Source: Acidipropionibacterium acidipropionici
Lineage (GTDB): Bacteria; Actinomycetota; Actinomycetes; Propionibacteriales; Propionibacteriaceae
Direction: 5' to 3'
Length of the DNA stretch: 64,000 bases
Assembly (NCBI RefSeq): GCF_001441165.1
Contig: NZ_CP013126.1
Location: 2,633,551 to 2,697,550, forward strand
Position 1 is the stretch's first letter. Every line of letters begins with the position of its first letter. This document shows, piece after piece, positions 25,732 to 34,064 of this stretch. Position numbers and translations under genes: made by a program. Below the pieces are notes generated by a model. That model searched no databases. It had not been told where the DNA came from and worked only from the letters and a program-made list of their open reading frames with translations.

Positions 25732-25773
25732 AGGCCCCCGGATCTCCATCCTCCGATGAAGATCCGGGAGCCT
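25732..25773 (-). terminator. Terminator of tRNA-fMet copy 2
   Basis: A 14-bp stem with one mismatch (CCCGGATCT core) begins 6 nt after the encoded CCA of copy 2. Confidence 0.65.
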
Positions 25774-25778
25774 CCGGT

Positions 25779-25855
25779 TGGTAGCGGGGACAGGATTTGA
25801 ACCTGTGACCTCTGGGTTATGAGCCCAGCGAGCTACCGAGCTGCTCCACCCCGCG
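25779..25855 (-). tRNA. Initiator tRNA-fMet (CAT), copy 2
   Basis: 77 nt, identical to copy 1 and offset by 195 bp, with its own promoter and terminator. CAU anticodon, C1-U72 mismatch and GGG/CCC anticodon-stem pairs mark it as an initiator. CCA is encoded. Confidence 0.97.
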
Positions 25856-25867
25856 TCGCGTTGACAA

Positions 25868-25897
25868 ACTATAGGGCCGCGGTCACGAGGCGCGCAA
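25868..25897 (-). promoter_or_regulatory. Promoter of tRNA-fMet copy 2
   Basis: On the minus strand, TTGCGC (25897-25892), 18 nt, TATAGT (25873-25868), 12 nt before the tRNA. Confidence 0.6.
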
Positions 25898-25972
25898 ATC
25901 CAGGGGCGATGGCGGACAGGACCCGGCCACCGACCACAGCCGGCGCCCAGTGAGGCTTGTCATGATGGGGGA

Positions 25973-26722
25973 GTGCAATGGTCCGAGATCTTCGACGCCG
26001 TCGCGTCCCGCCTCAACTCAAACTTCGCGGTGGGCGATCCGGTCGCCGGCCGCTGGCTGCTGGCGGGCATCGTGATCGCGGCGGCGAGCATCCTCATCGG
26101 CCCGCTGTGGCGGCTGGTGCGTCCCGCCGTCACCCTGGTCCACGAGCTCGGCCACGCCGCGGTGGGAGTGCTGAGCGGACAGAGGTTCACCGGATTCGTC
26201 ATCAGACCCGACATGTCGGGACACACCACCACCGTCGGGCGCACGAGCGGCCCGGGGATGGTGCTCACCGCCGCAGCCGGCTATCCGATGCCGGCGATCA
26301 TCGGGGCGGGCGCGATCCAGGCGGCCCTGGCGGGGCGCGCCGGGGTCGTCCTGCTGCTCATCCTCATCACCCTGGTCGTGGCCCTGTTCCACGCCCGCTC
26401 CCTGTTCACCGGTGGATCCCTCGTACTGCTCATCGGCCTCGACGGCTACCTGTGGTGGGCCGGAGACCGGCCCTGGGCGGCGGCCTCGGTGGTGTGGCTC
26501 GGTGCGGTGCTGCTGATCGGAGCCTGGCGCCATCTCGCGGCGGTCGCATTCCACGGCGACCGCAGCCAGGACCCGGGACTCCTGGCCTCCGCGACACGGG
26601 TTCCCACGGCAGTCTGGAACCTCGGCTTCATGCTGATCCTGGCCGCCTGCACATGGTGGGCGTGGCGGGTCCTGGAGATCCCCTTCGGCCTGGCCGTGGA
26701 GGCGCTGCTGGGCGGGCGCTGA
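25973..26722 (+). CDS. M50B-like membrane metallopeptidase
   Basis: 249 residues with about six hydrophobic segments. HELGH (in VTLVHELGHAAVGV, near residue 60) is the zinc site of site-2-protease-like M50 peptidases, placed in a membrane helix. A second-half Asp in IGLDGYLWW could be the third ligand. No PDZ domain is seen. Members of this subgroup are conserved in actinobacteria without a known substrate. The GTG start lies 6 nt after CATGAT with GGGGGA between. It appears to be a single-gene unit. The HELGH call is secure; actual proteolysis is inference. Confidence 0.75.
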   Translation: MQWSEIFDAVASRLNSNFAVGDPVAGRWLLAGIVIAAASILIGPLWRLVRPAVTLVHELGHAAVGVLSGQRFTGFVIRPDMSGHTTTVGRTSGPGMVLTAAAGYPMPAIIGAGAIQAALAGRAGVVLLLILITLVVALFHARSLFTGGSLVLLIGLDGYLWWAGDRPWAAASVVWLGAVLLIGAWRHLAAVAFHGDRSQDPGLLASATRVPTAVWNLGFMLILAACTWWAWRVLEIPFGLAVEALLGGR

Positions 26723-26814
26723 CCGGAGGGGCGGGGCGGGCCGTTGTGGGAAACCGCCAGATCGACGATGATTTCTCCGGGCCCCGACGACGGCGGGCCA
26801 CGGCCGAGGATCAC

Positions 26815-26820
26815 TAGACT
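26815..26820 (+). promoter_or_regulatory. -10 element of the peptide ABC operon
   Basis: TAGACT, giving a leader of about 50 nt before ATG 26878, whose GGGGAGGAG Shine-Dalgarno is well placed. This gene is therefore not leaderless. Confidence 0.45.
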
Positions 26821-26877
26821 CGGTCGCAGTTCGGCCGTGATCAGGGCAAAGTGCCCCGTGACGGGGAGGAGAGCTCC

Positions 26878-28377
26878 ATGAGAGCAGGCCTGCGGGTGGC
26901 AGCCGCCGCCTGCGCCCTCGCGCTGGTCCTGACGGGGCTGGTGGGGTGCTCCCGCGAGGATTCCTCGGACACGGTGGTGCTTGGGGCCACCGCAGCCCCG
27001 CCCACCCTGGACCTCACCGCCAACAACGCCGCCGCGATCCCCCAGGTGCTGCTCTACAACGTCTACGAGACGCTGTTGCGGGTCGACGACGACGGCAACC
27101 TGAAGCCCCTGCTGGCCCGGTCGTGGTCCCGCTCGACGGACGGACTGCACTACACCTTCCACCTCGACGACCGCGCCCGCTTCGCATCCGGGGCCCGGGT
27201 CGACGCCGCCGCGGTGGCCGACTCGCTGAACCGGATGCGCTCCAAGGACACCATTGAGGTGGTCAGCGCCCAGCTGGCGGCCGTCACGGCGATCACGGCG
27301 CGCGGCGACGACACGGTGGACATCACCCTCAAGCAGCGCGACAACTTCCTGCTCTACAACCTCGCCGGTGTCGCCGGGATCATCATCGATCCGGCCCACC
27401 GCACCGACCTGGCCCGCCATCCGGCCGGCTCGGGCCCCTACCGGGTCACCGGCTTCTCGCCCGGCGAGTCGGTCGATCTGGAGGCCTCGCCCGCCGCCTG
27501 GCACGAGCGTCCGCAGGTGGCCAGGGTGCGGTTCAGCTACTACACCGACGCCACATCCCAGACCGCCGCCCTGCTCTCGGGGGATCTCGACGTCATCACC
27601 GACCTCACCACCCCCCAGGCGGTCTCGCGGTTCTCCGACCCGAAGCGTTTCACCGTCACCCGGGGCACCACCAACGGCGAGGTGGTGCTCGGGCTCAACA
27701 ACTCCACCAGGGCGCTGTCGGACCGACGGGTACGGCAGGCCATCCTCATGGCGATCGACCGCAGGGGTCTCCTCGACGTCGTCTGGAACGGGCAGGGCAC
27801 CCTCATCGGCTCGATGGTGCCGCCCACCGATTCCTGGTACACCGACCTGTCGAAGCGCTGGCCCTACGATCCGGCGGCGGCCCGCAGGCTGCTGGCGCAG
27901 GCCGGCTACGCCGACGGCCTGAGGCTGCGCCTGCGGGTCCCCTCCCTGCCGTACGCCACCGCCTCCACCCGGGTCATCACCGACATGCTCAAGAGGATCG
28001 GTATCACCGTGGTCACCGATGAGCTGGAGTTCCCGGCTCGCTGGCTCGACGTCGTCTACACCCGCGCCGACTACGACATGACCGTCGTCGCCCATGTGGA
28101 ACCCCACGACATCGTCAACTGGGCGAATCCCGACTACTACTGGCGCTATCGCAACCCCACCTTCACCAGGCTCATCGGCCAGGCCGCCTCAGGGCCCGCC
28201 GACCAGTCCACCGCGCGGATGCGGCAGGCCTCCGAGATCCTGGCCGACGACGCCGCCGGGGACTTCCTCTACCTGATGCCGAAGATCACCGTTGCCAAGG
28301 CCGGGATCACCGGCCTGCAGCGCAATGCGGCCTCCCTGAGCTTCGACCTCACCTCACTGCGGAGGGCCGGCCGGTGA
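26878..28377 (+). CDS. ABC transporter substrate-binding lipoprotein, family 5
   Basis: 499 residues. A lipoprotein signal peptide (about 1-22) ends in the lipobox LVGC, so the mature protein is tethered to the outer membrane face. It has the SBP_bac_5 fold of peptide/nickel/opine binders, with YNVYETLLRVD and LLARSWSRSTDGLHYTF near the N-terminus, FRLDDxxxFASG-like block and VRQAILMAIDR in the middle. It is the first gene of a five-gene importer; the four following genes each overlap their predecessor by 4 nt. The open frame begins at 26851, but the ATG at 26878 has the Shine-Dalgarno and starts the signal peptide. The ligand is not deducible. Confidence 0.87.
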   Translation: MRAGLRVAAAACALALVLTGLVGCSREDSSDTVVLGATAAPPTLDLTANNAAAIPQVLLYNVYETLLRVDDDGNLKPLLARSWSRSTDGLHYTFHLDDRARFASGARVDAAAVADSLNRMRSKDTIEVVSAQLAAVTAITARGDDTVDITLKQRDNFLLYNLAGVAGIIIDPAHRTDLARHPAGSGPYRVTGFSPGESVDLEASPAAWHERPQVARVRFSYYTDATSQTAALLSGDLDVITDLTTPQAVSRFSDPKRFTVTRGTTNGEVVLGLNNSTRALSDRRVRQAILMAIDRRGLLDVVWNGQGTLIGSMVPPTDSWYTDLSKRWPYDPAAARRLLAQAGYADGLRLRLRVPSLPYATASTRVITDMLKRIGITVVTDELEFPARWLDVVYTRADYDMTVVAHVEPHDIVNWANPDYYWRYRNPTFTRLIGQAASGPADQSTARMRQASEILADDAAGDFLYLMPKITVAKAGITGLQRNAASLSFDLTSLRRAGR

Positions 28378-29345
28378 CCCCGCTGCGACGCCTGCTCCGC
28401 TCCCTGGCCGAGCTCATCATCAGCCTCCTGGTGGCCTCTCTCATCGTCTACGGGCTGCTCAACCTGCTGCCCGGCGACGTCGCCCAGGTGATGCTGGGCA
28501 CCAACGCCGACCCGGCGGCGGCCGCGAAGCTGCGCAACCAGCTCGGCCTGGACCGGCCCTTCCTGGTGCGCTACGGCGACTGGATGACCGGCCTGCTCAC
28601 CGGGAATCTGGGCTCCTCGGTGGTGAGCGGGGAGGCCATCGGTCCCGAGATCGCCTCCCGGCTCGCCGTCACCGGATGGCTCGTCGGACTGGCCATGCTG
28701 CTGGCGGTGCTGGCCTGCCTGCCGACCGGCATCTACGCGGCGGTCCACCGGCGACGGGCCCGCGGCTTCGCGGTCTCCGCCGCCTCCCAGATCCTCATGA
28801 GCGTGCCCGCCTTTCTGGCCGGCATCCTGCTCATCCTGCTCTTCTCGGTCACCCTGGGCTGGCTTCCCGCCGGATCCTACGTACCGCTCACCCACCACCC
28901 GGCCGACTGGCTGCGTCACATCATCCTGCCGGTGTGCGCCCTGGCCCTGGTGCAGGCCGCCGTCCTGTCGCGCTACGTCCGCAGCGCCTTCATCGACGTC
29001 CTCGCCGACGACCACCTGCGCACCGCCCGGGCGGTGGGCTGGAGGCTGTGGCCGGCGCTCATCCGCCACGGCCTGCGCAACGCCTCGATCAGCCTGGTCA
29101 CAGTCCTCGGCCTGCAGCTGTCGACCCTGCTGGTCGGCGCCATCGTCGTCGAACAGGTCTTCGTCATCCCCGGCCTGGGCTCCTACCTCCTCGACGCCGT
29201 CTCGATGCGCGACCTGGTCGTGGTCTCCGACGTCGTGATGGTGCTGGTGGCCCTGGTGCTGCTCATCACCTTCCTGGTCGACCTGCTGGTGGTGCTCATC
29301 GACCCCCGTCTGAGAGTCACGGCCGATGTGGAGGAGGACCAGTGA
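28374..29345 (+). CDS. ABC transporter permease, DppB-like
   Basis: 323 residues, six predicted membrane helices. It shows the DppB/OppB pattern: an N-terminal helix, a periplasmic loop containing LRNQLGLDRPFLVRYGDW, and the EAA-type loop with RTARAVGWRLWPALIRHGLRNA for coupling to the ATPase. VEQVFVIPGLGSYLLDAV is a family hallmark. GTG overlaps the lipoprotein stop (GTGA). It forms the membrane channel with the next gene. Confidence 0.88.
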   Translation: MTPLRRLLRSLAELIISLLVASLIVYGLLNLLPGDVAQVMLGTNADPAAAAKLRNQLGLDRPFLVRYGDWMTGLLTGNLGSSVVSGEAIGPEIASRLAVTGWLVGLAMLLAVLACLPTGIYAAVHRRRARGFAVSAASQILMSVPAFLAGILLILLFSVTLGWLPAGSYVPLTHHPADWLRHIILPVCALALVQAAVLSRYVRSAFIDVLADDHLRTARAVGWRLWPALIRHGLRNASISLVTVLGLQLSTLLVGAIVVEQVFVIPGLGSYLLDAVSMRDLVVVSDVVMVLVALVLLITFLVDLLVVLIDPRLRVTADVEEDQ

Positions 29346-30154
29346 GACGCGCCGGCCTGACCATCGGGACCACCCTGGTGGGACTCATCGTGATCGCCGC
29401 CCTGGTGTCACTGGTCTGGACTCCTTACGACCCCAACCTGGTGGTACCCGCCGAGCGCCTCCAGGGCCCCTCCCTGCGGCATCTGCTGGGCACCGACGGG
29501 TTCGGCTCCGACATCGCCTCCCGGCTCCTGGTCGGGGCGCGGACCTGTCTTCTGGTCGGCATCGTCTCGGTGGTCATCGCCGCCGGCATCGGGGTGCCCT
29601 GGGGAATGGCGTCGGCGATGCTTCGCCGGCCCTGGTCGCGGGTGAGTGCCCGGGCCTCGGACCTGCTCTACGCCTTCCCCGCCCTGCTGCTCGCGATCAT
29701 CCTGGCCGCGGCGGTGGGAGGCTCGACCCTCACCGGCATGATCGCCATCGGGATCTCCACGGTCCCGGTCTTCGCGCGCATCACGCGGACCGCCAGCTGG
29801 CAGGTGCTCAGCCAGGACTACGTGCTGGCCGCGCGGTCCTCGGGGATCGGATGGCTGGCCATCGCCCGCACCCACGTCCTGCCGAATATCGCCCCGCTGA
29901 TCGGGGTCCAGGCCTCGGTGGCCTACGGGATGGCGATCCTCGCGGAGGCGGCGCTCAGCTACCTGGGACTGGCCACCCCAGCCACCGTGCCGACCTGGGG
30001 CAGAATGCTGCGCGACGCCCAGGCCTACCTGTTCAACAGCCCGGCCCAGACCCTGTGGCCCGGCCTGGCCATCGCGGCCGCCGTGATGGGATTCACCCTG
30101 CTGGGCGACGGCCTGAGGGATTTCCTGGACCCCAGACTTCGGGAGCTGAGATGA
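29342..30154 (+). CDS. ABC transporter permease, DppC-like
   Basis: 270 residues, about five to six membrane helices. HLLGTDGFGSDIASRLLVGART is the DppC/OppC signature after the first helix. The coupling loop is YVLAARSSGIGWLAIARTHVLPN, and AEAALSYLGLA plus TWGRMLRDA are also typical. GTG 29342 overlaps the DppB-like stop. The N-terminal cytoplasmic tail common in this family is very short here (about 4 residues). Confidence 0.87.
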   Translation: MRRAGLTIGTTLVGLIVIAALVSLVWTPYDPNLVVPAERLQGPSLRHLLGTDGFGSDIASRLLVGARTCLLVGIVSVVIAAGIGVPWGMASAMLRRPWSRVSARASDLLYAFPALLLAIILAAAVGGSTLTGMIAIGISTVPVFARITRTASWQVLSQDYVLAARSSGIGWLAIARTHVLPNIAPLIGVQASVAYGMAILAEAALSYLGLATPATVPTWGRMLRDAQAYLFNSPAQTLWPGLAIAAAVMGFTLLGDGLRDFLDPRLRELR

Positions 30155-30966
30155 GCGGGGAACTGCTGAAGGTCGAGGATCTGCGCATCGATTTCGGACG
30201 CCGGCGCCGGGTCGCGGTCGACGGCATCGGCTTCAGCGTGGGGCAGGGGGAGAGGCTCGGGCTGATCGGGGAGTCCGGGTCCGGGAAGTCCGTCACCGCC
30301 CTGGCGGTGATGGGGCTGCTGCCCGACAACGCCCACATCTCCGGGTCCATCGACTGGCGGGGAGAAGAGCTGCTCGGCCGGTCCGACAAGGAGATGTCGA
30401 AACTGCGCGGGGACCAGATCGGGATGGTCTTCCAGGAGCCGATGTCCGCCCTGGACCCGACGATGAAGGTCGGTCGGCAGGTCGCCGAATCGCTGCGCCT
30501 GCACAATTCGTCGGCGACCTCGGCCCGTAGCGCCGTCATCGAGATGCTCGGCCAGGTCGGGCTGCCCGAGCCCCGACGGGTCGCCGGCTCCTACCCGCAT
30601 CAGCTCTCAGGCGGCCAGCGGCAGCGCGCGCTGATGGCCATGGCCCTGGTGAACAATCCCGATCTGCTCATCTGCGACGAGCCCACCACCGCCCTGGACG
30701 TCACCGTCCAGGCCCGGGTGCTGGCCACCCTGGACGAGGTGCTCGATGCCGTCGGTGCGGCCTGTCTGTTCATCTCCCACGACCTGGGCGTCGTCTCCCA
30801 GGTCTGCGACCACATCATGGTGATGCGCCACGGCGAACTGGTCGAGAGGGGGGCCACAGCCGAGGTGCTGCGGGCCCCCGAACATCCGTACACCCGCAGG
30901 CTGCTGAGCGCCGCGCGGCTGGACCTCGTGGAACCGGGCCAGATGATCGCGCCGGAGGACGCATGA
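30151..30966 (+). CDS. ABC transporter ATP-binding protein, DppD-like
   Basis: 271 residues. Walker A GESGSGKS is near residue 43, the Q-loop is in MVFQEPMSALDP, the ABC signature is LSGGQRQR, Walker B is LLICDEPT and the switch His is in FISHDLGVV. The short C-terminal part (HPYTRRLLSA) is the oligopeptide-transporter type, although the Cys cluster found in many DppD proteins is missing. ATG overlaps the DppC-like stop (ATGA). Confidence 0.88.
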   Translation: MSGELLKVEDLRIDFGRRRRVAVDGIGFSVGQGERLGLIGESGSGKSVTALAVMGLLPDNAHISGSIDWRGEELLGRSDKEMSKLRGDQIGMVFQEPMSALDPTMKVGRQVAESLRLHNSSATSARSAVIEMLGQVGLPEPRRVAGSYPHQLSGGQRQRALMAMALVNNPDLLICDEPTTALDVTVQARVLATLDEVLDAVGAACLFISHDLGVVSQVCDHIMVMRHGELVERGATAEVLRAPEHPYTRRLLSAARLDLVEPGQMIAPEDA

Positions 30967-31775
30967 ACCCACCCGAACGCCAGGATCCGCAGGAGCCCCC
31001 GGCGGAACTGAGGACAGAGGCGGTCAGCCTTCACCTGGGAGACCGCCGCGGTGGCGTCCAGGCGCTCGACGAGGTCAGCCTCGAGGTGCGCCCGGGAGTC
31101 AGACTGGGTCTGGTGGGGGAGTCCGGATCGGGGAAGTCGACCCTGCTCAGGGTGCTCGCCGGCCTGCACCGCCCCGACTCCGGGGATGTGCGGTTCCGGG
31201 GAGACTCCATCGTGGGGCGGCGCCCCCGGGAGCTGGCGGAGCTGCGCGCCAACGTCGCCCTGGTGTTGCAGGACCCCCGGTCCTCCCTCGACCCCCGGAT
31301 GAATGTGGGGCGGACCATCACCGAGCCGTTGCGCTCCCCGGTGCTGCGGCGGGCCCGGAGCCGCGAGGAGACCTCCGCGCAGCTGTCGAAGGTCATGGAC
31401 GAGGTCGGCCTCGACCCCGAATCGGCCGGACGTTTCCCCCACGAGTTCTCCGGCGGGCAGCGCCAGCGGATCGCCATCGCCCGGGCCCTCATCACCCGCC
31501 CCGCGGTGCTGCTGGCCGACGAACCGGTCTCGGCCCTGGACGTCTCGGTGCGCGCCCAGATCCTCAACCTGCTGCTGGAACTGGTGGCGGCCCGCGGACT
31601 CACGATGGTCTTCGTCTCCCACGACCTGGCCGTGGTGCGGCACCTGTGCGACGAGGTGGCCGTGATGCAGGAGGGCCGGATCGTCGAGTCGGGGCCACTG
31701 GCGAGCGTCTACCGGGACCCGCAGCACCGGGTCACCCGTGATCTGCTGGCCGCGATCCCCACGATTCGTATCTGA
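30963..31775 (+). CDS. ABC transporter ATP-binding protein, DppF-like
   Basis: 270 residues, second ATPase of the importer. Walker A GESGSGKST, Q-loop LVLQDPRSSLDPRMN, signature FSGGQRQR, Walker B VLLADEPV and switch His in FVSHDLAVV are all present. RMNVGRTITEPL is typical of DppF/OppF. It is the last gene of the operon, with the 63-bp tandem repeat beginning 12 nt after the stop. Confidence 0.88.
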   Translation: MNPPERQDPQEPPAELRTEAVSLHLGDRRGGVQALDEVSLEVRPGVRLGLVGESGSGKSTLLRVLAGLHRPDSGDVRFRGDSIVGRRPRELAELRANVALVLQDPRSSLDPRMNVGRTITEPLRSPVLRRARSREETSAQLSKVMDEVGLDPESAGRFPHEFSGGQRQRIAIARALITRPAVLLADEPVSALDVSVRAQILNLLLELVAARGLTMVFVSHDLAVVRHLCDEVAVMQEGRIVESGPLASVYRDPQHRVTRDLLAAIPTIRI

Positions 31776-31787
31776 CAGGCGGGGGCA

Positions 31788-31939
31788 ACCCCCTGCACCC
31801 CCGGGCGGGGACTGCGGCGATCCCCGGGTCCGCGTCGCAGGCCAGTGGTGACCCCCTGCACCCCCGGGCGGGGACTGCGGCGATCCCCGGGTCCGCGTCG
31901 CAGGCCAGTGGTGACCCCCTGCACCCCCGGGCGGGGACT
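31788..31939. repeat. 63-bp tandem repeat (about 2.4 copies)
   Basis: The units start at 31788, 31851 and 31914. The first two are complete and essentially identical, and the third is cut after about 26 bp. Each unit is very GC-rich and contains CCCCCGGGCGGGG and GATCCCCGGG, which can form short hairpins. The array sits between the ABC operon and the serA promoter. The period is a multiple of 3 and the minus strand is open through it, but I see no gene there. Confidence 0.9.
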
Positions 31940-32011
31940 ACTGTCCGTCGGGGGCATTCAAGCACGCCGGGAGCCCGTTCCCAGCGTATGAGACGGCATC
32001 ATGACGCTCCC

Positions 32012-32017
32012 TAGACT
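32012..32017 (+). promoter_or_regulatory. -10 element, leaderless serA transcript
   Basis: TAGACT, 8 nt, then ATG 32026. No Shine-Dalgarno. Confidence 0.6.
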
Positions 32018-32025
32018 GGGGCCTC

Positions 32026-33216
32026 ATGAAGGCACTCCTGCTCGAGAATATTCACGACGAAGCCGTTCGGACCCTGCGATCCGAGGGCTACGAGGTGGAG
32101 CGGTTGAGTAAGGCGCTGGGTGAGGATGAACTCATCGAGGCCCTCGAGGGGGTCGACCTGCTCGGAGTGAGGTCGCGCACCAACATCACCAGGAAGGTCG
32201 TGGAGGCGCGCGGGGACTCCCTCACCGCGGTCGGAGCCTTCTGCATCGGGACCAATCAGCTCGATCTGGACGCCCTGTCGGGGGCCGGCGTCGCGGCATT
32301 CAACGCCCCCTACTCCAACACCAGGTCGGTGGTCGAGCTGGTGCTCGGCGAGATCATAGCGCTGGCCCGCCGACTGGGGGATCGCAACACCCAGATGCAT
32401 CACGGGGTGTGGCGCAAGAGCGCTGCCGGCTCCCATGAGATCAGGGGCCGCAAGCTCGGCATCGTGGGCTACGGCAATATCGGCTCGCAGCTGTCGGTGG
32501 TCGCCGAGGCGATGGGCATGAGGGTGTGGTTCTACGACGTGGCCGACAAGCTCCCGCTGGGCAACGCCCGCAAGTGCGACAGCCTGGAGGAGCTCCTGCA
32601 GACGGTCGAGACGGTGAGCATCCACGTCGACGGACGCCCCGAGAACCGCGGCATGATCGGCGCCGCCGAGTTCGAGGCGATGCGTCCGCGCACCCTCTTC
32701 CTCAATCTGTCGCGGGGCGGCGTCGTCGACGTCGACGCGCTCGCCGAGAACCTGCGCACCGGCCACATCGCCGGGGCGGCGGTCGACGTCTTCCCCACCG
32801 AGCCGAAGTCCGGGGACGAGCCCTTCGTGTCCCCCCTCACCCAGCTCGACAATGTGGTGCTCACCCCCCACGTGGGCGGCTCGACCCAGGAGGCCCAGGT
32901 CGACATCGGGCGGTATGTCGCCAACAAGCTCATCGACTACGCCGAGAACGCCTCGACCAGCATGAGCGTCAACCTGCCCGACATCGCCCCGGCACCCGCC
33001 AACGGCACCCGGATCGGCCACCTGCACCGCAACGTTCCCGGTGTGATGGCCACGATCAACCGCCTCATCGCCGACTACGGCGGCAACGTGACCTACCAGG
33101 CCCTCGCCACCCGCGACGCCCTGGGCTACGCGGTGCTCGACATCGCCGAGACCGACCGCGGCCTGCTGGCCGAGGTGGCCCACTTGGACGCCACCATCCG
33201 CGCCAGGGTGCTCTGA
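32026..33216 (+). CDS. serA: D-3-phosphoglycerate dehydrogenase
   Basis: 396 residues. It oxidises 3-phosphoglycerate to 3-phosphohydroxypyruvate, the first step of serine synthesis. The NAD-binding Rossmann motif is GIVGYGNIGSQ (near 145). The catalytic set is R230 (NLSRGG), E259 (PTEP) and H282 (TPHVGGST). A C-terminal ACT domain (about 325-396, RNVPGVMATINRLI) suggests serine feedback. The length and single ACT domain resemble the E. coli-type enzyme rather than the longer mycobacterial form with an extra intervening domain. It is monocistronic and convergent with the HisN-like gene. Confidence 0.92.
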   Translation: MKALLLENIHDEAVRTLRSEGYEVERLSKALGEDELIEALEGVDLLGVRSRTNITRKVVEARGDSLTAVGAFCIGTNQLDLDALSGAGVAAFNAPYSNTRSVVELVLGEIIALARRLGDRNTQMHHGVWRKSAAGSHEIRGRKLGIVGYGNIGSQLSVVAEAMGMRVWFYDVADKLPLGNARKCDSLEELLQTVETVSIHVDGRPENRGMIGAAEFEAMRPRTLFLNLSRGGVVDVDALAENLRTGHIAGAAVDVFPTEPKSGDEPFVSPLTQLDNVVLTPHVGGSTQEAQVDIGRYVANKLIDYAENASTSMSVNLPDIAPAPANGTRIGHLHRNVPGVMATINRLIADYGGNVTYQALATRDALGYAVLDIAETDRGLLAEVAHLDATIRARVL

Positions 33217-33221
33217 GCCCC

Positions 33222-33259
33222 TCCCCGGGGGGCCGCGCCGCCGGGGACTCAGTCCCCGG
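33222..33259. terminator. Overlapping hairpins between convergent serA and hisN-like genes
   Basis: TCCCCGG (33222-33228) can pair with CCGGGGA (33241-33247). Alternatively CCGGGGACT (33241-33249) pairs with AGTCCCCGG (33251-33259) around a single base. The two folds exclude each other. There is no T-tract. Confidence 0.4.
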
Positions 33260-34034
33260 CCACCATCTCCAGAGCCTCGTCGTGGAGCAGGCCGTTGGAG
33301 GCCAGGGCGTTGCCGCTCCACGGGCCGTCGACGCCGTCGAGACCGGTGAAGCGCCCGCCAGCCTCCCGGACGATCACATCCAGGGCCGCCATGTCGTGCA
33401 GCGACAGCTCCGGCTCGCAGGCCAGGTCGACCGTCCCCTCGGCGACCATCATGTAGGACCAGAAGTCCCCGAAGGCCCGGGTGCGCCACACGCTGCGCAT
33501 CAGCTCCCCGAATCCGCGGCCGCGGCCCTCCTCGACCCAGCCGTGCAGAGACGAGTAGGACAGGAAGGCGTCATTCAGATCGGCGACCGCCGAGACGTGG
33601 ATCGGCCGGGCCTTGACCAGAGACTTCCCGGTCCACGCGCCGATCCCCTCCGCCGCCCACCAGCGGCGCTGCAGCGCCGGTGCGGAGACCACCGAGGCCA
33701 CCACCCGGTTCTCGATGCTCAGCGCGATGAGGGTGGCCCACACCGGCACCCCCCGCAGGAAGTTCGCCGTCCCGTCGATCGGGTCGATGATCCACCGCCT
33801 CGGCCCCTGGCCGGTGTCGGCGCGCTCCTCGCCGTGCACCGCGTCCCGGGAGCGGCTGCGGCCCAGAGTCCGTCGCACGGAGTCCTCGACCGCCAGGTCG
33901 GCGTCGGTGACCTCGGTGTGATCGGGCTTGGCGGAGATCCTCAGGTCCGCGGCCTGGAATCGTGCCATGGTGATGGAGTCGGCGTCGTCGGCCATCACAT
34001 GGGCCAGGCGCAGATCATCGGTGAAGTCGGTCAT
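33249..34034 (-). CDS. hisN: Inositol-phosphatase family protein, HisN-like
   Basis: 261 residues of the Mg-dependent inositol monophosphatase fold. Metal and catalytic motifs are GEERAD (about 69-74), WIIDPIDGTANF (about 83-94) and, near the C-terminus, LSLHDMAALDVIVREAGG. In actinobacteria the closest family is histidinol-phosphatase HisN, while other members dephosphorylate inositol-1-phosphate or PAP, so the substrate is inferred. The ATG at 34034 is 7 nt after a TANNNT box. The frame stays open far upstream through the opposite-strand peptidase gene; that part is not this gene. It is divergent from the S10 peptidase by only 30 bp. Confidence 0.8.
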   Translation of the reverse strand: MTDFTDDLRLAHVMADDADSITMARFQAADLRISAKPDHTEVTDADLAVEDSVRRTLGRSRSRDAVHGEERADTGQGPRRWIIDPIDGTANFLRGVPVWATLIALSIENRVVASVVSAPALQRRWWAAEGIGAWTGKSLVKARPIHVSAVADLNDAFLSYSSLHGWVEEGRGRGFGELMRSVWRTRAFGDFWSYMMVAEGTVDLACEPELSLHDMAALDVIVREAGGRFTGLDGVDGPWSGNALASNGLLHDEALEMVAGD

Positions 34035-34041
34035 GGTCCCC

Positions 34042-34047
34042 ACCGTA
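34042..34047 (-). promoter_or_regulatory. -10 element, leaderless hisN-like transcript
   Basis: Minus-strand TACGGT, 7 nt, then ATG at 34034. Confidence 0.5.
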
Positions 34048-34052
34048 GTGAA

Positions 34053-34058
34053 TAGTGT
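34053..34058 (+). promoter_or_regulatory. -10 element, leaderless S10-peptidase transcript
   Basis: TAGTGT, 6 nt, then ATG 34065. Only 5 bp separate it from the opposing -10. Confidence 0.5.
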
Positions 34059-34064
34059 GGTGGC

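Noticed and set aside
25584-25855. tRNA genes as integration sites of a mobile element
   Set aside because: No integrase, no direct att-like repeat apart from the duplicated tRNA itself, and no foreign-looking genes beside them.
31788-31939. 63-bp repeats as a CRISPR array
   Set aside because: The units are contiguous with no unique spacers, and no cas genes are in the window.
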